A DNA stretch of 64,000 nt. Source: Sporocytophaga sp. Its GTDB lineage: Bacteria > Bacteroidota > Bacteroidia > Cytophagales > Cytophagaceae. The stretch is taken from positions 310,001 through 374,000 of the forward strand of contig JANQAB010000010.1 of assembly GCA_024707265.1 (NCBI GenBank), given 5' to 3'. Position numbers and translations under genes: made by a program. Positions 47,722 through 58,175 of the stretch are shown here, piece by piece. The stretch's first letter is position 1; each line of letters begins with the position of its first letter. The notes beneath the pieces were generated by a model. The model worked only from the letters and a program-made list of their open reading frames with translations. It made no database searches and was not told the DNA's origin.

Positions 47722-49650
47722 TTAATTTTCAATGATGGAGATATTTTCTTTATAGGCTTTATTTAATTCTTTGATCATCTTATTCCATGTAGGGAATTGA
47801 TCTTTCTTAAGAATAAGAAAGTCTATGTAGATTTTCTTTGTATAGATAAGTTTATCTTTTTTCAATTCATACTGAATCTCAAAACCAAAATCCTTTTCAT
47901 AAATTTTCTTGTTTTCGGGAACGTATTTTACTTTATATCCTTTGGGAATATTTAAAGTAGTAACTTCCGTCATTTCATATTTATAATCTTCTTCAAAGTC
48001 TGTCTTTCTGCTTGCGGATTCAAAATTTAAAGAGGAAAGGTCTTTATTCAAATTTAAATTAATGAAAACTTCTTTGCCTGATGTTAATGAGTAATCCTCC
48101 ACTTTAAAATCAAACTTTATAAAAGTTGGTTTTTCTCTTTCTGAAGCGTTTTTAACAACAGGGTTAGTTACTTTACATTTGTTGTTCCCTTTAGATAGAA
48201 AGCTGTTGAAATAGTCTACCTTATCTTCCTGATCGAGATTGCTATACACATGTGCAAATGTAATTTTAGGATATCCTTCAATATATCTCTTTCCTTTTCC
48301 TTTCAGACTGTTTTTTTCGAAATCAACATGAACCGTATCTATGATTTTATTCTTGCTTCTTTCCATTAATGGTACTTTAAGCACCATACAGCTGTCCTTT
48401 CCCATTACTATCAATCCTTCTTTATCCTGAATCATAGAGGTAGGCTGTCCGTGCAACTGATATTTACCTGTGGCATCCAGAAAATAGTACTTATCGTTTA
48501 GTTTCACAGTAGCAATCATATGATTAAAGTTGCAGCTTGAAGGAATTTCTGAGACTGCATAAGGAATGTCTCTTGAACCAATAAGCGTGAGATATGCCGG
48601 AATACCCGCAAGTTTGTGCATATACGTTGTGATGTTTGCCATATCTTTGCAGTCACCATATCGTTTTCTATACACCTTTTCAGCATCTCTAGGTATAAAA
48701 CCTCCATAACCATCTTCAAAGGCAATGTATCTGATGTTGTCCTGCACCCAATAAAAAATTCTTTTAGATTTCTCCAGGTCTGTTTTGGCGCCGACAAGTA
48801 AAGAGTCAACAAGCCCTTTGATCTCTTTCTCCGAATCTTTATTAATACCTTTTACGAGTTTATACGTCCATTGATACAGGTCTTTGTAGTTGGAAGAGTA
48901 ATTAACAGTACCGTTTTTAAGTTTAAGCGATTTGATGTAGACTATAATCTGAGGTGCATAATACCTGACATTGGGTGCATTTGCATCGCGTTCTAACCTT
49001 GGGACATTTTTCATTTTCCAGGTTGTAATAATTTTGCTACCTTTTTTAACCTCACTTTTTTCAAGTGCTGTTTCATCTATACCTATTACTTTATACCCAA
49101 TATCAATCTTGTTATTATAAGCGATAGTCAGTTCAGAATTTAAAGACAATGCCTCAGCACTAAAAAAGAAAGGGCCGAAAAGCCTTGGCTCCAGATAAGA
49201 CTCTTTGTAGAATAAAGATGATTTAGCCCCCTTTTGAAGAGACGGGTAAATAAATTTCTTAACTTTCGAGTCATTAAAAAAGATTCCTCTCTCCTGCACA
49301 TCCTCGTCTATAAATTCAGTTACTTTTATAGTCTTCATGCCATCTCCTTTAGGAATCATACACTTCGCTTCCACATCGCTTACTTTAAGCATTCCGGAAT
49401 AGTATATTTCCTTTTCCGAAAGAATATTGGCGTTGTCTTTCAGATAAATCATTTCAGAAAAATTTTCTGTATTGATGGTCAGGGTATCTGCCTGAATATC
49501 CAGAAAGATTGTTTTCTTTTTATTCAGGTAGATTGCCAATTCATCAGGATATTGTTTGGATAATGAATTCAATTCCTGAGCAAATAATTTCGCATGAATA
49601 CTAATTAACGCAAGATAAACAAGGAGCATTCTCCCTGTTGATATATTCAT
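47722..49650 (-). CDS. DUF3857/transglutaminase-like protein with intact catalytic triad
   Basis: I choose the ATG at 49650 (MNISTGRMLLVYLALISIHA, a signal peptide); an upstream in-frame start adds 8 residues. DUF3857 fills residues ~30-240. The papain-like core shows Cys in YGDCKDMANITTYMH, His in NFNHMIATV and Asp in YFLDATGKY, the expected triad. Such enzymes may crosslink or cleave peptides in the cell envelope. It begins 42 bases after the TPR-MORN gene stop and ends 10 bases before the degenerate paralogue, in one operon. Confidence 0.85.
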   Translation of the reverse strand: MNISTGRMLLVYLALISIHAKLFAQELNSLSKQYPDELAIYLNKKKTIFLDIQADTLTINTENFSEMIYLKDNANILSEKEIYYSGMLKVSDVEAKCMIPKGDGMKTIKVTEFIDEDVQERGIFFNDSKVKKFIYPSLQKGAKSSLFYKESYLEPRLFGPFFFSAEALSLNSELTIAYNNKIDIGYKVIGIDETALEKSEVKKGSKIITTWKMKNVPRLERDANAPNVRYYAPQIIVYIKSLKLKNGTVNYSSNYKDLYQWTYKLVKGINKDSEKEIKGLVDSLLVGAKTDLEKSKRIFYWVQDNIRYIAFEDGYGGFIPRDAEKVYRKRYGDCKDMANITTYMHKLAGIPAYLTLIGSRDIPYAVSEIPSSCNFNHMIATVKLNDKYYFLDATGKYQLHGQPTSMIQDKEGLIVMGKDSCMVLKVPLMERSKNKIIDTVHVDFEKNSLKGKGKRYIEGYPKITFAHVYSNLDQEDKVDYFNSFLSKGNNKCKVTNPVVKNASEREKPTFIKFDFKVEDYSLTSGKEVFINLNLNKDLSSLNFESASRKTDFEEDYKYEMTEVTTLNIPKGYKVKYVPENKKIYEKDFGFEIQYELKKDKLIYTKKIYIDFLILKKDQFPTWNKMIKELNKAYKENISIIEN

Positions 49651-49692
49651 TTTAATTCTAGTAAGTCCAACCATCCACGTATTTTTTTTCTT

Positions 49693-52600
49693 TCACCAGT
49701 TTGCCATTGACATCATAAAATCTGGAAACTCCATGAAGCCCCCCAATATGTAATTTTCAGAAGATTTAATCTTTCCATTAGGGTAAAAGGTAGTCCGGAG
49801 TCCATTATATTCATCTGCAAAATAATCTGCCTTTTCTTTCACTTTTCCATCTGCATAGTATTCTGTTCTAAGACCTTCGAGGTCACTGTTCTGGTAATTT
49901 TTCTCATACCATTTTTGTCCAGATGGATAATATGCAATACATTTACCTTCTCTCATGCCTTTATCCAATGTAAACTCAATCGCTTTTGTTCCATTGGCAT
50001 AATACCCTGTAATCTGAGCTGTTTCATTGGCAACGGGTATCAAGGCGCCGTTTGCACCATTTTTCATATTGTTATATGAAACCAGAACATCGTTCTCAAA
50101 ATTTCTCAGGAGGATAACTTCTTTTCCATCAGGAGAATAATAAACGTTTTGGCCATTAAGGATATTATCATTGTAGATAAATTCACTGTTTTTCGTACCA
50201 TCTTCATTATAATAAACCCACAGACTGTCTTTTGCTCCAATAACATATTTACCTATCGAGCTTAAGGTCTTCCCATCCGAATAATAAAACTTCCAGATAC
50301 CTGTTCTTTTACCCAGAAAGTAACTACCCTTAAATTCTGGTTTTCCATCTTCAGTAAAACCTTCGGAAGGTCCATGTTTTAATCCGTCTATGTAGTTGTA
50401 TTTCTCTTTAAGTTTGCCATTAGGATAAAATTTTTGATAATCTCCCTGATATAACCCACCCTTCATTTTAACCTTTACATAAGGTTTGCCATTAAGATGT
50501 TTTTGAGTAAAATCTCCTGTAGCAAATTTTAAAGAACAAGTAGTATACGCTTTTCCTGTAGTATCGTAAATGGTTTCTTCATTAAACAGACCATCTTTCA
50601 AATTTGAGGTCAATCTTTTATATCCTAAAGCAGAATAATCTTCATATATACCATATTCCTCTCCATTCAGGTAGTAGTAAACATCACTCACTTTACCATT
50701 GGGGTAATATCGGTACCAGTATCCTTCTTTTTGATCAGTGACATAGTATCCTTCTAAAGAGGTTTTGCCATTTCTGTAAAAACCTTTATAATATCCGTCA
50801 AGCAAATTATTCTTATAGGTTAATTCTGTCTCTTTCTTTCCATTTGAATAAAAAGATTTTGCAGGTCCTTCCTTAGCACCAGCCTTATAATTTTCTTCAG
50901 AAGAAACGACGCCGGTTAATTCATAATATTTCCATACACCATCTCTTAGACCATCTTTATATGTGCCTTCAGACATAATATGTATTCCATCCGGGTACAG
51001 AGACTTTAACTTTAGGACTCCACCTTTTTCTTTATTTTCAGAAATAAGTTTACCTGACTTATCAAAATATCTTAGTCCTTTTAACTTACCATCTTTATAG
51101 TCAAGAATGTAATGAAGTTTACCATCTGTATCATATACTTTATGCTCACCATTCAGTTTTCCTTTTTCGTTATATGTACACTCTTCAAGCAGGTGGCCAG
51201 TTTCAGAATATTTTTTCCAAGAACCGATGTTTTTACCTTCTTTAAAGTTTGAAACCTCACCTTGTTTTCCATTATCATAGTAATGGTTCCATACCCCTTC
51301 CTCTTTATCATCTTTTATAAGACCTTCAGAAGCAACCTTTCCATTGTTGTAGTAAGATTTATAAGTACCGTTATACTTTCCGTTTTTATATTCCCCTTCT
51401 TTCACCAGTACTCCAATATTATTGAAGTCTTTGGCTTTTCCTTCTTTGAGTCCATTAATAAAATTAACCTCACTCTTGACAGCACCACTATTATAAAAAC
51501 TTTTAGAAGTTCCATTTAACTTATCATCTTTAAAGATATTAGAGGTTTCAAGGATTTCAGCATTATTATAGTATTTAAGTTCTCCCTGAATACTACCATT
51601 AGCCATAGTACAGCTGTATTTGATAGCGCCATTAGGATAGTACAGTTTGTAAATACCTTCAGACTTTCCTGCATTATAACTCTCGACTTCTTTAAGGACA
51701 CCATTGTCATAGTAATATTTCCAATCACCTGTTTTTTTGCCATTGCTGTCATAATTTCCTTCGGCACTGACTACTGTATTGGGATAATAAAAAATCCAGT
51801 GTCCCGTTCTGATCGTATTTTGAGCATCTTTATAATTGCCCAGCGAATGAATAAACCTGGTATCATAGTACCAGGCACTCAGTGTTTGGTCTTTTCCGTC
51901 AATTGTAATTGTTTTCTTAGTAATATCCTTTGATAAATAATTGGATGCCCAGGAATAAAACTCCTGTTTCTTTGCCTGATTTTTCTTTAGCCAGTTTTGA
52001 ACTTCAGGAATATTTAAGCCGGATAACATTGTATAAACAAAGGGCTCGATATAGTTTTTCTTATTCAGCTCTACAAAAAATGGGACATATTGCTGCATCC
52101 AGATGGAAGTGTCAGAAGCCTTGTATTCAAGCTTTTCAAGAAAAAGCTGGGTTTGTGAAACAAATGGATAATTGAGTTTAACTTTATGTTTGTATTTACT
52201 ACTCAAAGCTGCTTTAGACTCTATAATGGTTTCAAGGTCTGCAAAGCTATAATTAACTTTATCTTTATTTTCAGGTAGATTGGTTTCGCCTTTGACAAGC
52301 TTTTCAACTTTAGTAATTACATCAAGAGCATTTGATCCTCCGGGCTTAAGCATAAGATACATATAGCTGGCCAGCATATAAGGAGCCAGTTTACCTTCGT
52401 CAGCAGCAATAGTGGATAATCTGTAATGGGATAAGGGATGGAATGGATTGTAATTGACTATAATATCTTTATACATGGATACTGACTTGGGCAGGTTCTT
52501 TTTCTCATAAGCCAATGCACAATTGTATCGAGTAAGGAAATCCCAGGGATATTTTTTTAAGGCGTACTCATCTACCTTTATAGCTTCATCAGTTTTACCC

Positions 52601-52938
52601 ATCTTATCCAAGGCTACTCCTTTGCTTCTAAGAAAATGGTTTTCACTTTTTGAGTTGTAAGATAAACCTTCATCTGTCATCTTGATTCCTTGTACAAATT
52701 GGGAATCAGCTACATAAGACAACGAAAGTTCGGCAAGAGCCCAAACGTAATTGGTGTCATTTCTGTCCACTTCTTTAAGTTTCTCAATTGACTCCTTATA
52801 CTTACCTTCATCAAACAAAGAAACACCCTCGTTGATGATTTCAGCAGAATTGATGATGAATTTTTTTTCTTGAGCAACAGAAGTCAGGCTTTGCCAGAAT
52901 AAAAGGCAAAACAGGATTAAAAAAATTTTATTAAACAT
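49693..52938 (-). CDS. Secreted TPR-MORN repeat protein
   Basis: The ATG at 52938 follows an AAAGGGG ribosome-binding-like stretch and gives the signal MFNKIFLILFCLLFWQSLTS; an upstream start adds 16 residues. Residues ~25-380 contain TPR-like units (YKESIEKLKEVDRNDTNYVW; AIKVDEYALKKYPWDFLTRY). From about residue 385 to the end there are roughly 24 MORN/YwqK-type repeats with a 23-24 residue period (GDWKYYYDNGVLKEVESYNA, GTYKSYYNNGKVASEGLIKD). About 1,081 residues in all. Likely an envelope scaffold. First gene of the operon with the two transglutaminase-like proteins. Confidence 0.88.
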   Translation of the reverse strand: MFNKIFLILFCLLFWQSLTSVAQEKKFIINSAEIINEGVSLFDEGKYKESIEKLKEVDRNDTNYVWALAELSLSYVADSQFVQGIKMTDEGLSYNSKSENHFLRSKGVALDKMGKTDEAIKVDEYALKKYPWDFLTRYNCALAYEKKNLPKSVSMYKDIIVNYNPFHPLSHYRLSTIAADEGKLAPYMLASYMYLMLKPGGSNALDVITKVEKLVKGETNLPENKDKVNYSFADLETIIESKAALSSKYKHKVKLNYPFVSQTQLFLEKLEYKASDTSIWMQQYVPFFVELNKKNYIEPFVYTMLSGLNIPEVQNWLKKNQAKKQEFYSWASNYLSKDITKKTITIDGKDQTLSAWYYDTRFIHSLGNYKDAQNTIRTGHWIFYYPNTVVSAEGNYDSNGKKTGDWKYYYDNGVLKEVESYNAGKSEGIYKLYYPNGAIKYSCTMANGSIQGELKYYNNAEILETSNIFKDDKLNGTSKSFYNSGAVKSEVNFINGLKEGKAKDFNNIGVLVKEGEYKNGKYNGTYKSYYNNGKVASEGLIKDDKEEGVWNHYYDNGKQGEVSNFKEGKNIGSWKKYSETGHLLEECTYNEKGKLNGEHKVYDTDGKLHYILDYKDGKLKGLRYFDKSGKLISENKEKGGVLKLKSLYPDGIHIMSEGTYKDGLRDGVWKYYELTGVVSSEENYKAGAKEGPAKSFYSNGKKETELTYKNNLLDGYYKGFYRNGKTSLEGYYVTDQKEGYWYRYYPNGKVSDVYYYLNGEEYGIYEDYSALGYKRLTSNLKDGLFNEETIYDTTGKAYTTCSLKFATGDFTQKHLNGKPYVKVKMKGGLYQGDYQKFYPNGKLKEKYNYIDGLKHGPSEGFTEDGKPEFKGSYFLGKRTGIWKFYYSDGKTLSSIGKYVIGAKDSLWVYYNEDGTKNSEFIYNDNILNGQNVYYSPDGKEVILLRNFENDVLVSYNNMKNGANGALIPVANETAQITGYYANGTKAIEFTLDKGMREGKCIAYYPSGQKWYEKNYQNSDLEGLRTEYYADGKVKEKADYFADEYNGLRTTFYPNGKIKSSENYILGGFMEFPDFMMSMANW

Positions 52939-53156
52939 AGATACCCCTTTATTAATATTTGTTAAAAAATTGAATGCAAATTTCAATTTATAATTTTAAG
53001 TTGGAATTGAAAACAAAGAAGATTCTTATATAAAAAAATAAATAGCCTGGCAAAAGTCTGAAAAACATAATATACTATAAATAAAGCAATTGCCAGATAT
53101 ACATTTTATCTTTTTAACCGAAAGCAATATGAATACCGGTCATAATTACTGTTATT

Positions 53157-53504
53157 TTATAATCTTATATAACTTGTTTGATGAATTTTGAGCATAAGTA
53201 CTATTTGAATTAATTTCAACAACTCTTCCGCTTTTGCTTTCGATAGATTCAGATTTATTTCCCTATTAATTTGACCGTCTTCTTTAATGTATGTAATGAT
53301 TAATTTATTTTCAGGAACATAAGCATCATTCACCATTTCCCAAAAGACCGAGATTGACCATTTGAAACACTCCAGCTTTACATCAACTATATTCCCATAT
53401 GGAAAAAATATAACCTTGTTATCGGGAATTACTACATAATCCAATTCAAGTTGAATGCAATTTTCTTTAACCTCAATTGTACGGCTGTCAAGCTTAAATT
53501 TCAT
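53157..53504 (-). CDS. Hypothetical protein, 115 aa
   Basis: I choose the ATG at 53504 (MKFKLDSRTIEVKENCIQLE); a TTG at 53525 would add 7 residues. The protein is strand-rich and cytoplasmic-looking (VVIPDNKVIFFPYGNIVDVK; LIITYIKEDGQINREINLNL). It sits between the OmpA-domain gene and the TPR-MORN gene, same strand. No family is recognised. Confidence 0.5.
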   Translation of the reverse strand: MKFKLDSRTIEVKENCIQLELDYVVIPDNKVIFFPYGNIVDVKLECFKWSISVFWEMVNDAYVPENKLIITYIKEDGQINREINLNLSKAKAEELLKLIQIVLMLKIHQTSYIRL

Positions 53505-53549
53505 AAATAATATGTGCCTTAGCAAAATATTGAAAAGTAAATTAAGAGA

Positions 53550-55458
53550 TTACTTTTCACATCCTTCACAATACATATTTTTCAGGTATTGATCCTTTAA
53601 AAGCTGAAAAGTAATACCTCCATTGGGTGATGAATTGAAGATCTTACAAAACCTTTCTTTATTAATATTGATTGCATTTAACATGATTGTGCGATAATCA
53701 GACAATGCAGTTTTTTTACTATCAACAATAGTAAGATATAAATAATAAAACAATACATCTTCATTGACATCTACCTTCTTGACGTATTTTAAAAGTACCT
53801 TTTCTGCCCAGTCCAGCTTGCTGTAACTTGAAAAATACCTGGCAAGATTCAATGCATCATTTTCATTGGAAACCAAAGTGGAGTATTGGGTTTGGATATA
53901 TTTTACAGATTTATCCTTTTCAGCATAATTCTTAAGAGAAATCTGATATTCACTACGGATGATTTGATAATTAATGAGCATCCTCTTGATAAGGGTTTGA
54001 TCAATTCCCATCTTCTGCAATGCCATTATCTCACTTCGCAATTCCTCAGGATCTATACCGCCCTGACTGTAAACCCATGATCTTATTTTGAGCGCAGTAA
54101 GATTATACTTAATATTTTTATTGCCTGGCATTAGTATTTGAAGCTTTTCAAAAAGTCTGATGCTTGTATAAAGATCTGTTTCGTTTTCCTGGTAATTAAA
54201 TATTGCATATTCAAACAACAGTGATCCATAGGTATATGTCTCAGGTATCTTGATAGATTGCATGTAATCCTGAGGCAGGGATTTATTTCTTATCTTGGAA
54301 AAAATAACTTCCTGAATGGCTCTGGCTTCTTCAATGTTTTTATCAATAATAGCTTTTTCAAATGAGGCTTTTAACTTTTCAGGATCATCACCCCTTTTAA
54401 CTTTTTTTCTCAAGATTAATCATTAATATGGCTTTGCGATGTCCTTTCAATATAGGCTCCAACTGGTCTGTCAGCTGTTTGTCCTCAAGCTTCTGCTTTA
54501 TTTCTCCTTTACTGAGAGATTTTAAGTACGAAAATCTTGATGCTGAAATATCTTCCAGAAATTCAACCCAGTTTTCAGAAGCCTGAACATCTTTATTGAT
54601 CTTTTCTGTCTGATAACCTTGTAAAATCCTGATGATACTTTCGGCTCTCTTTTCCTGCAGTTCTATATTTCTTTTTTCAGGACCTTCTACTGATGAATAA
54701 GCTCTGATTTGAATGTCTTTAATTTCGTAGTCATTAAGTTTTAAAGAATCTGTAAGCGCTTTAATGTCAGAAGGTGCATATTCGAATTTATTCTTTTCAA
54801 AGGGTACTTCAAACTTCATACTTTTGCTGAATAACTCATATTTTTCATATGTCAATTCTTTTGCTCCTGCTTTTGCTTTGGAAGGAATAGTGTCCATGAA
54901 GAGACCCATCTCAAGAAGTCCCCATCTATCCCAGGGAACACTAAAAAAGGTATTGATATGGCATACATATTTATTACTGATGAGCAGTAAATTATATTCT
55001 AACTCTTTCCCTGCCAGTTCGTCCGGAACGGTACCAACTTTAACAAATACAAACCCTTTCTCATCTACCAATGTAGTCTTCTTAAAATCTTTCCAATATA
55101 CTGGTTCCTTTAAATAACCATCATAGGCCCAATGTTTATTGGCCCTGTTGACTTTTAGTTTACATGAATACAGATCTCTGCTCACTATATCTACCGCAAT
55201 TCCATCATGTGATTTGTTAAAGAGTAACTCCAGCCACCTTGAATCTGTGAGAACAAAATAGATATCATTGTCCTGAACTGTAAACCCAAATTGTACATCT
55301 GCAGGTTTTTGCATAAGCACCTGCATACATGACGTACATGCTTTTCCCTGATCTTGCGTGGGGTTCTTCAAACCGTAAACATCTTCAGGCACTGTTAATG
55401 ATTGTGGCTGACTTACAAGAGGATAAAAGAGAATAAAAAGTATAGATAAATATTTCAT
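53550..55458 (-). CDS. Secreted OmpA-domain protein fused to a helical C-terminal domain, frameshifted as sequenced
   Basis: The ATG at 55458 starts a signal peptide (MKYLSILFILFYPLVSQPQS). A beta-rich region follows, then an OmpA-like motif (RAYSSVEGPEKRNIELQEKR, residues ~248-268). The frame stops at residue 353 in EKKS; a second frame opens only from TTG at 54413, with no ribosome site or signal. Between them is a run of seven A (plus-strand T at 54402..54408). Removing one A joins NLEKK to VKRGDDPEKLKASFEKAI and gives 635 residues, whose last 280 are helical-repeat-like with a CEGCEK end. One gene is the more economical reading; two overlapping genes remain possible. Confidence 0.65.
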
Positions 55459-55649
55459 GATATAGTTAAATACTAACGAAATTGTAGATTGGATAGATAC
55501 AATAAAAGATCCGTTAATAATTAAAATATTTAATTGACGATAAGGAGAAATCTTTTCTATAGCAATACAAAAACTAAATTAAAAGCAGACAAAATTGCTC
55601 ATTTAAAAATTGTAAAAACACATATTTCCATATATTCGAATATCGTTGC

Positions 55650-55784
55650 CTAGTGCATTACTTTCAGAGAATCTTTCAAATGCTTTTTGTCTTTATGCCA
55701 ATAGCTGTTTTTCCAAAGTCCTCTTAATACTGCACTTGCAAATATGAATAGGATAAAAATAATAGCCAGAATGTATTTTTTCAT
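55650..55784 (-). CDS. Small membrane protein, 44 aa
   Basis: The ATG at 55784 gives MKKYILAIIFILFIFASAVL, one membrane helix, then a basic tail rich in Lys and His (WHKDKKHLKDSLKVMH). Too small for family recognition; the frame and composition are consistent with a single-pass peptide. Confidence 0.4.
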   Translation of the reverse strand: MKKYILAIIFILFIFASAVLRGLWKNSYWHKDKKHLKDSLKVMH

Positions 55785-55894
55785 AAGAATAAAATTAAAA
55801 TATTATTATTCCACAATAGCATAAGTTACCGTCTGGAAAAACAGATTAGATAAAAGTAATATAACTAATGTGTCACATTATAAGCTATTTGAAA

Positions 55895-55926
55895 TGTGGC
55901 ATAAGGATACCCCTCCTTATGCCACA
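55895..55926 (-). terminator. Hairpin downstream of the T9SS metalloprotease-like gene
   Basis: TGTGGCATAAGGA and TCCTTATGCCACA form a perfect 13-bp stem with a 6-base loop, 54 bases past the stop at 55980. Confidence 0.8.
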
Positions 55927-55979
55927 CAAAACTCGGATTTTAAGTATCTTAATCTAGGCGGTAAGATTATACTTTTTGA

Positions 55980-58175
55980 TTACTTCAATACTTCAAATTT
56001 CTTAACCGTCACACCATTTGCATCTTTGATCATTAAAGAATATATGCCATTCTTCAAATCATCTATTGGAATATTCAATAAATGCTCATTACCTAAAATG
56101 ATTCCTGTGTATTTTACCCTTGAGTTCAAATCAAAAATAAGAATCTCCTTGTCTAAATCGGACTCTGGAACATTGAGAGTCATTAGAGATCCACTAGCCG
56201 GATTAGGAAAAATTGTTATTTGATCAGATATGCTGGTAAACACTCCACTTCTGGTCACCGGGATAGATTTTGCTATCATTTTAACTTTAAGTGAATAGGT
56301 TGCTGATTCTGTTAATCCTCTCCAATAGGCCAGATTGCACCATGTCGATTCAAAGAATGCATAACCGATAGCAGTTGGAGTTTCTACTCTTACAAGCACA
56401 ATTCCTTCTCCAGGGTTGTTAATATGTCCATCGGTCTGGAATGGATTTTTAGGTAGGACAACTTTTCCATTATAAGGGCCGCTTATCAGAGTAAATTCTG
56501 GTATACTATCAAAATATTTAACATAATATGCAGCTCCCAAAGGTGGTGAGGACTGGTATATTCTTATATCAGCATTGGATATTGGTCGACTTTCTGAATC
56601 ACTAATTATAAGAATATTTTTATTCGGCAAATCATTTAAATATGCTCCCGCATTGCCAGGCAAATTGCAATTGCCGGAAACAGCACGATGACCGGCAATT
56701 AAATTAAATGCGGCCGCAGAGTATCTGTCTATGTATGTATATTCTCCATTCATTAATCCTTTATGCGGGCAAAGGTGTACAGCATCAAAAGATATTTTAG
56801 GGAGATATTGGGAACCGCCAATAAATATACCATTTTCCTTAATATTCAAAACATCACCATTTCTATCATGCACATCGTATCCATAATTATCAAACACGTA
56901 TCTTGCATGTCCAAGCTCGTGCAATAAAGAACCTTCAAAATAAAATGGATTAAGATATGTAACATGAACAGTATCCGCATATACGCCAGTGGTCAATAAT
57001 GATGATGGAAATCCCCACTGTAAGTCTACTGAAAAATCATTTAAATTGGGGTTATTGGTAGGCAAGCCTCCATTTAAAGGAAGGGCATTGTCCGGAACTA
57101 CAACTATACTATCTATACGAATTCTATCAAGAACACCGTTGGGCGCTTCAGCAGATTTAATACTTTCAAACATTCTGTTCCATCTAGAAACATGGAGTAT
57201 CTGTGCCCAGTCTTCAAAAGAATTAGACTTATTTCCACCTTTCAATCCTCTCTGATATTTGTGAAAATAATTATAAAGAGATTCTTCGACGTATAGGTTA
57301 AGCGATATGGCATCGGTATATATTAAAAGATTGTTATTGGTCTCAATAACCTCCTTTACTGCATTACCAACGTCAATGACAAAAGTAAGTTCATTCCTAT
57401 CAAAAGACCAGAAAGAATTAAAATCAGCATATGCCAAGCCATTAGGCGCAAAGTTCACAACTCCTGAATCAACTGGTATATCATTCCATAACCAATTATA
57501 TATAATATTATTTCTTGCTATTGGTGACCAACTTTTAACATATGCCCTCCACTTAACATACGAACCTGCTGCAGGCCAACCATCAACTTTAGGATTGGTA
57601 CTATTCATAACATAATCAATCTGAGGTAATCTTTTGATGTAACAAACACTAAAATCGGGAGCATTTTTATCAGTTGCTGGTGTTCCAAAAAGTTCCCAGC
57701 CCCTCAGATGAGGATAAAAATCAGAGGTTGTTCTCTTAAGAGTTAAGCGGATATGACTTGCAGTTCGAATTGTAAATCCGATTGAATCATAAACATTGGC
57801 TACCGCAGGATCCTTGTTCACAATTAGTGAATAGGTTCCAGTTTTACTCTCAAGATCTGATAATGAACTGGCACTCTCCAAAGTCCACTCAGCCGGAGTA
57901 GCAGACAACACTTTACTCGCTTTAAATTGCTGGGGAGTTTTAAAAGTTAGCGTTATTACCATCGGATTGTTAGAAGCATTGCACCTTGCTAAAGTATTAA
58001 AATCCTGATCAAAGACGTTGGCCAGGACGCCTCCATCGAATGGTGAATTTGTGGCAGTTATAGTTCCGGCAGCAAGTCCTGCCGCAATATCTATATTTGT
58101 AATGACCTGACCACTTACAAAAGATGTGAAGCAAGTCAGGATAACCAAAAAGCTGAATTTGAAATTATTTTTCAT
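55980..58175 (-). CDS. T9SS-secreted protein with discoidin-like domain and HExxH metalloprotease motif
   Basis: This 731-residue protein has a signal peptide (FKFSFLVILTCFTSFVSGQ). Residues ~20-165 resemble an F5/8 (discoidin) domain. A CARDB-like segment lies at ~185-290 (VDGWPAAGSYVKWRAYVKSW). Near residue 420 the motif LLHELGHARYVFDNYGYDVH gives HExxH, with a further His-Asp close by, as in zinc metalloproteases. The C-terminus is a type A sorting domain (ITIFPNPASGSLMTLNVP ... NGVTVKKFEVLK). It likely acts outside the cell on polysaccharide-bound or protein substrates. The 58176-58847 upstream gap (672 bases) holds no supported gene. Confidence 0.8.
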   Translation of the reverse strand: MKNNFKFSFLVILTCFTSFVSGQVITNIDIAAGLAAGTITATNSPFDGGVLANVFDQDFNTLARCNASNNPMVITLTFKTPQQFKASKVLSATPAEWTLESASSLSDLESKTGTYSLIVNKDPAVANVYDSIGFTIRTASHIRLTLKRTTSDFYPHLRGWELFGTPATDKNAPDFSVCYIKRLPQIDYVMNSTNPKVDGWPAAGSYVKWRAYVKSWSPIARNNIIYNWLWNDIPVDSGVVNFAPNGLAYADFNSFWSFDRNELTFVIDVGNAVKEVIETNNNLLIYTDAISLNLYVEESLYNYFHKYQRGLKGGNKSNSFEDWAQILHVSRWNRMFESIKSAEAPNGVLDRIRIDSIVVVPDNALPLNGGLPTNNPNLNDFSVDLQWGFPSSLLTTGVYADTVHVTYLNPFYFEGSLLHELGHARYVFDNYGYDVHDRNGDVLNIKENGIFIGGSQYLPKISFDAVHLCPHKGLMNGEYTYIDRYSAAAFNLIAGHRAVSGNCNLPGNAGAYLNDLPNKNILIISDSESRPISNADIRIYQSSPPLGAAYYVKYFDSIPEFTLISGPYNGKVVLPKNPFQTDGHINNPGEGIVLVRVETPTAIGYAFFESTWCNLAYWRGLTESATYSLKVKMIAKSIPVTRSGVFTSISDQITIFPNPASGSLMTLNVPESDLDKEILIFDLNSRVKYTGIILGNEHLLNIPIDDLKNGIYSLMIKDANGVTVKKFEVLK

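Noticed and set aside
49700..51790. Short-period DNA repetition resembling a CRISPR or satellite array
   Set aside because: It is the ~70-base coding period of MORN repeats; units diverge and lack identical repeats with unique spacers.
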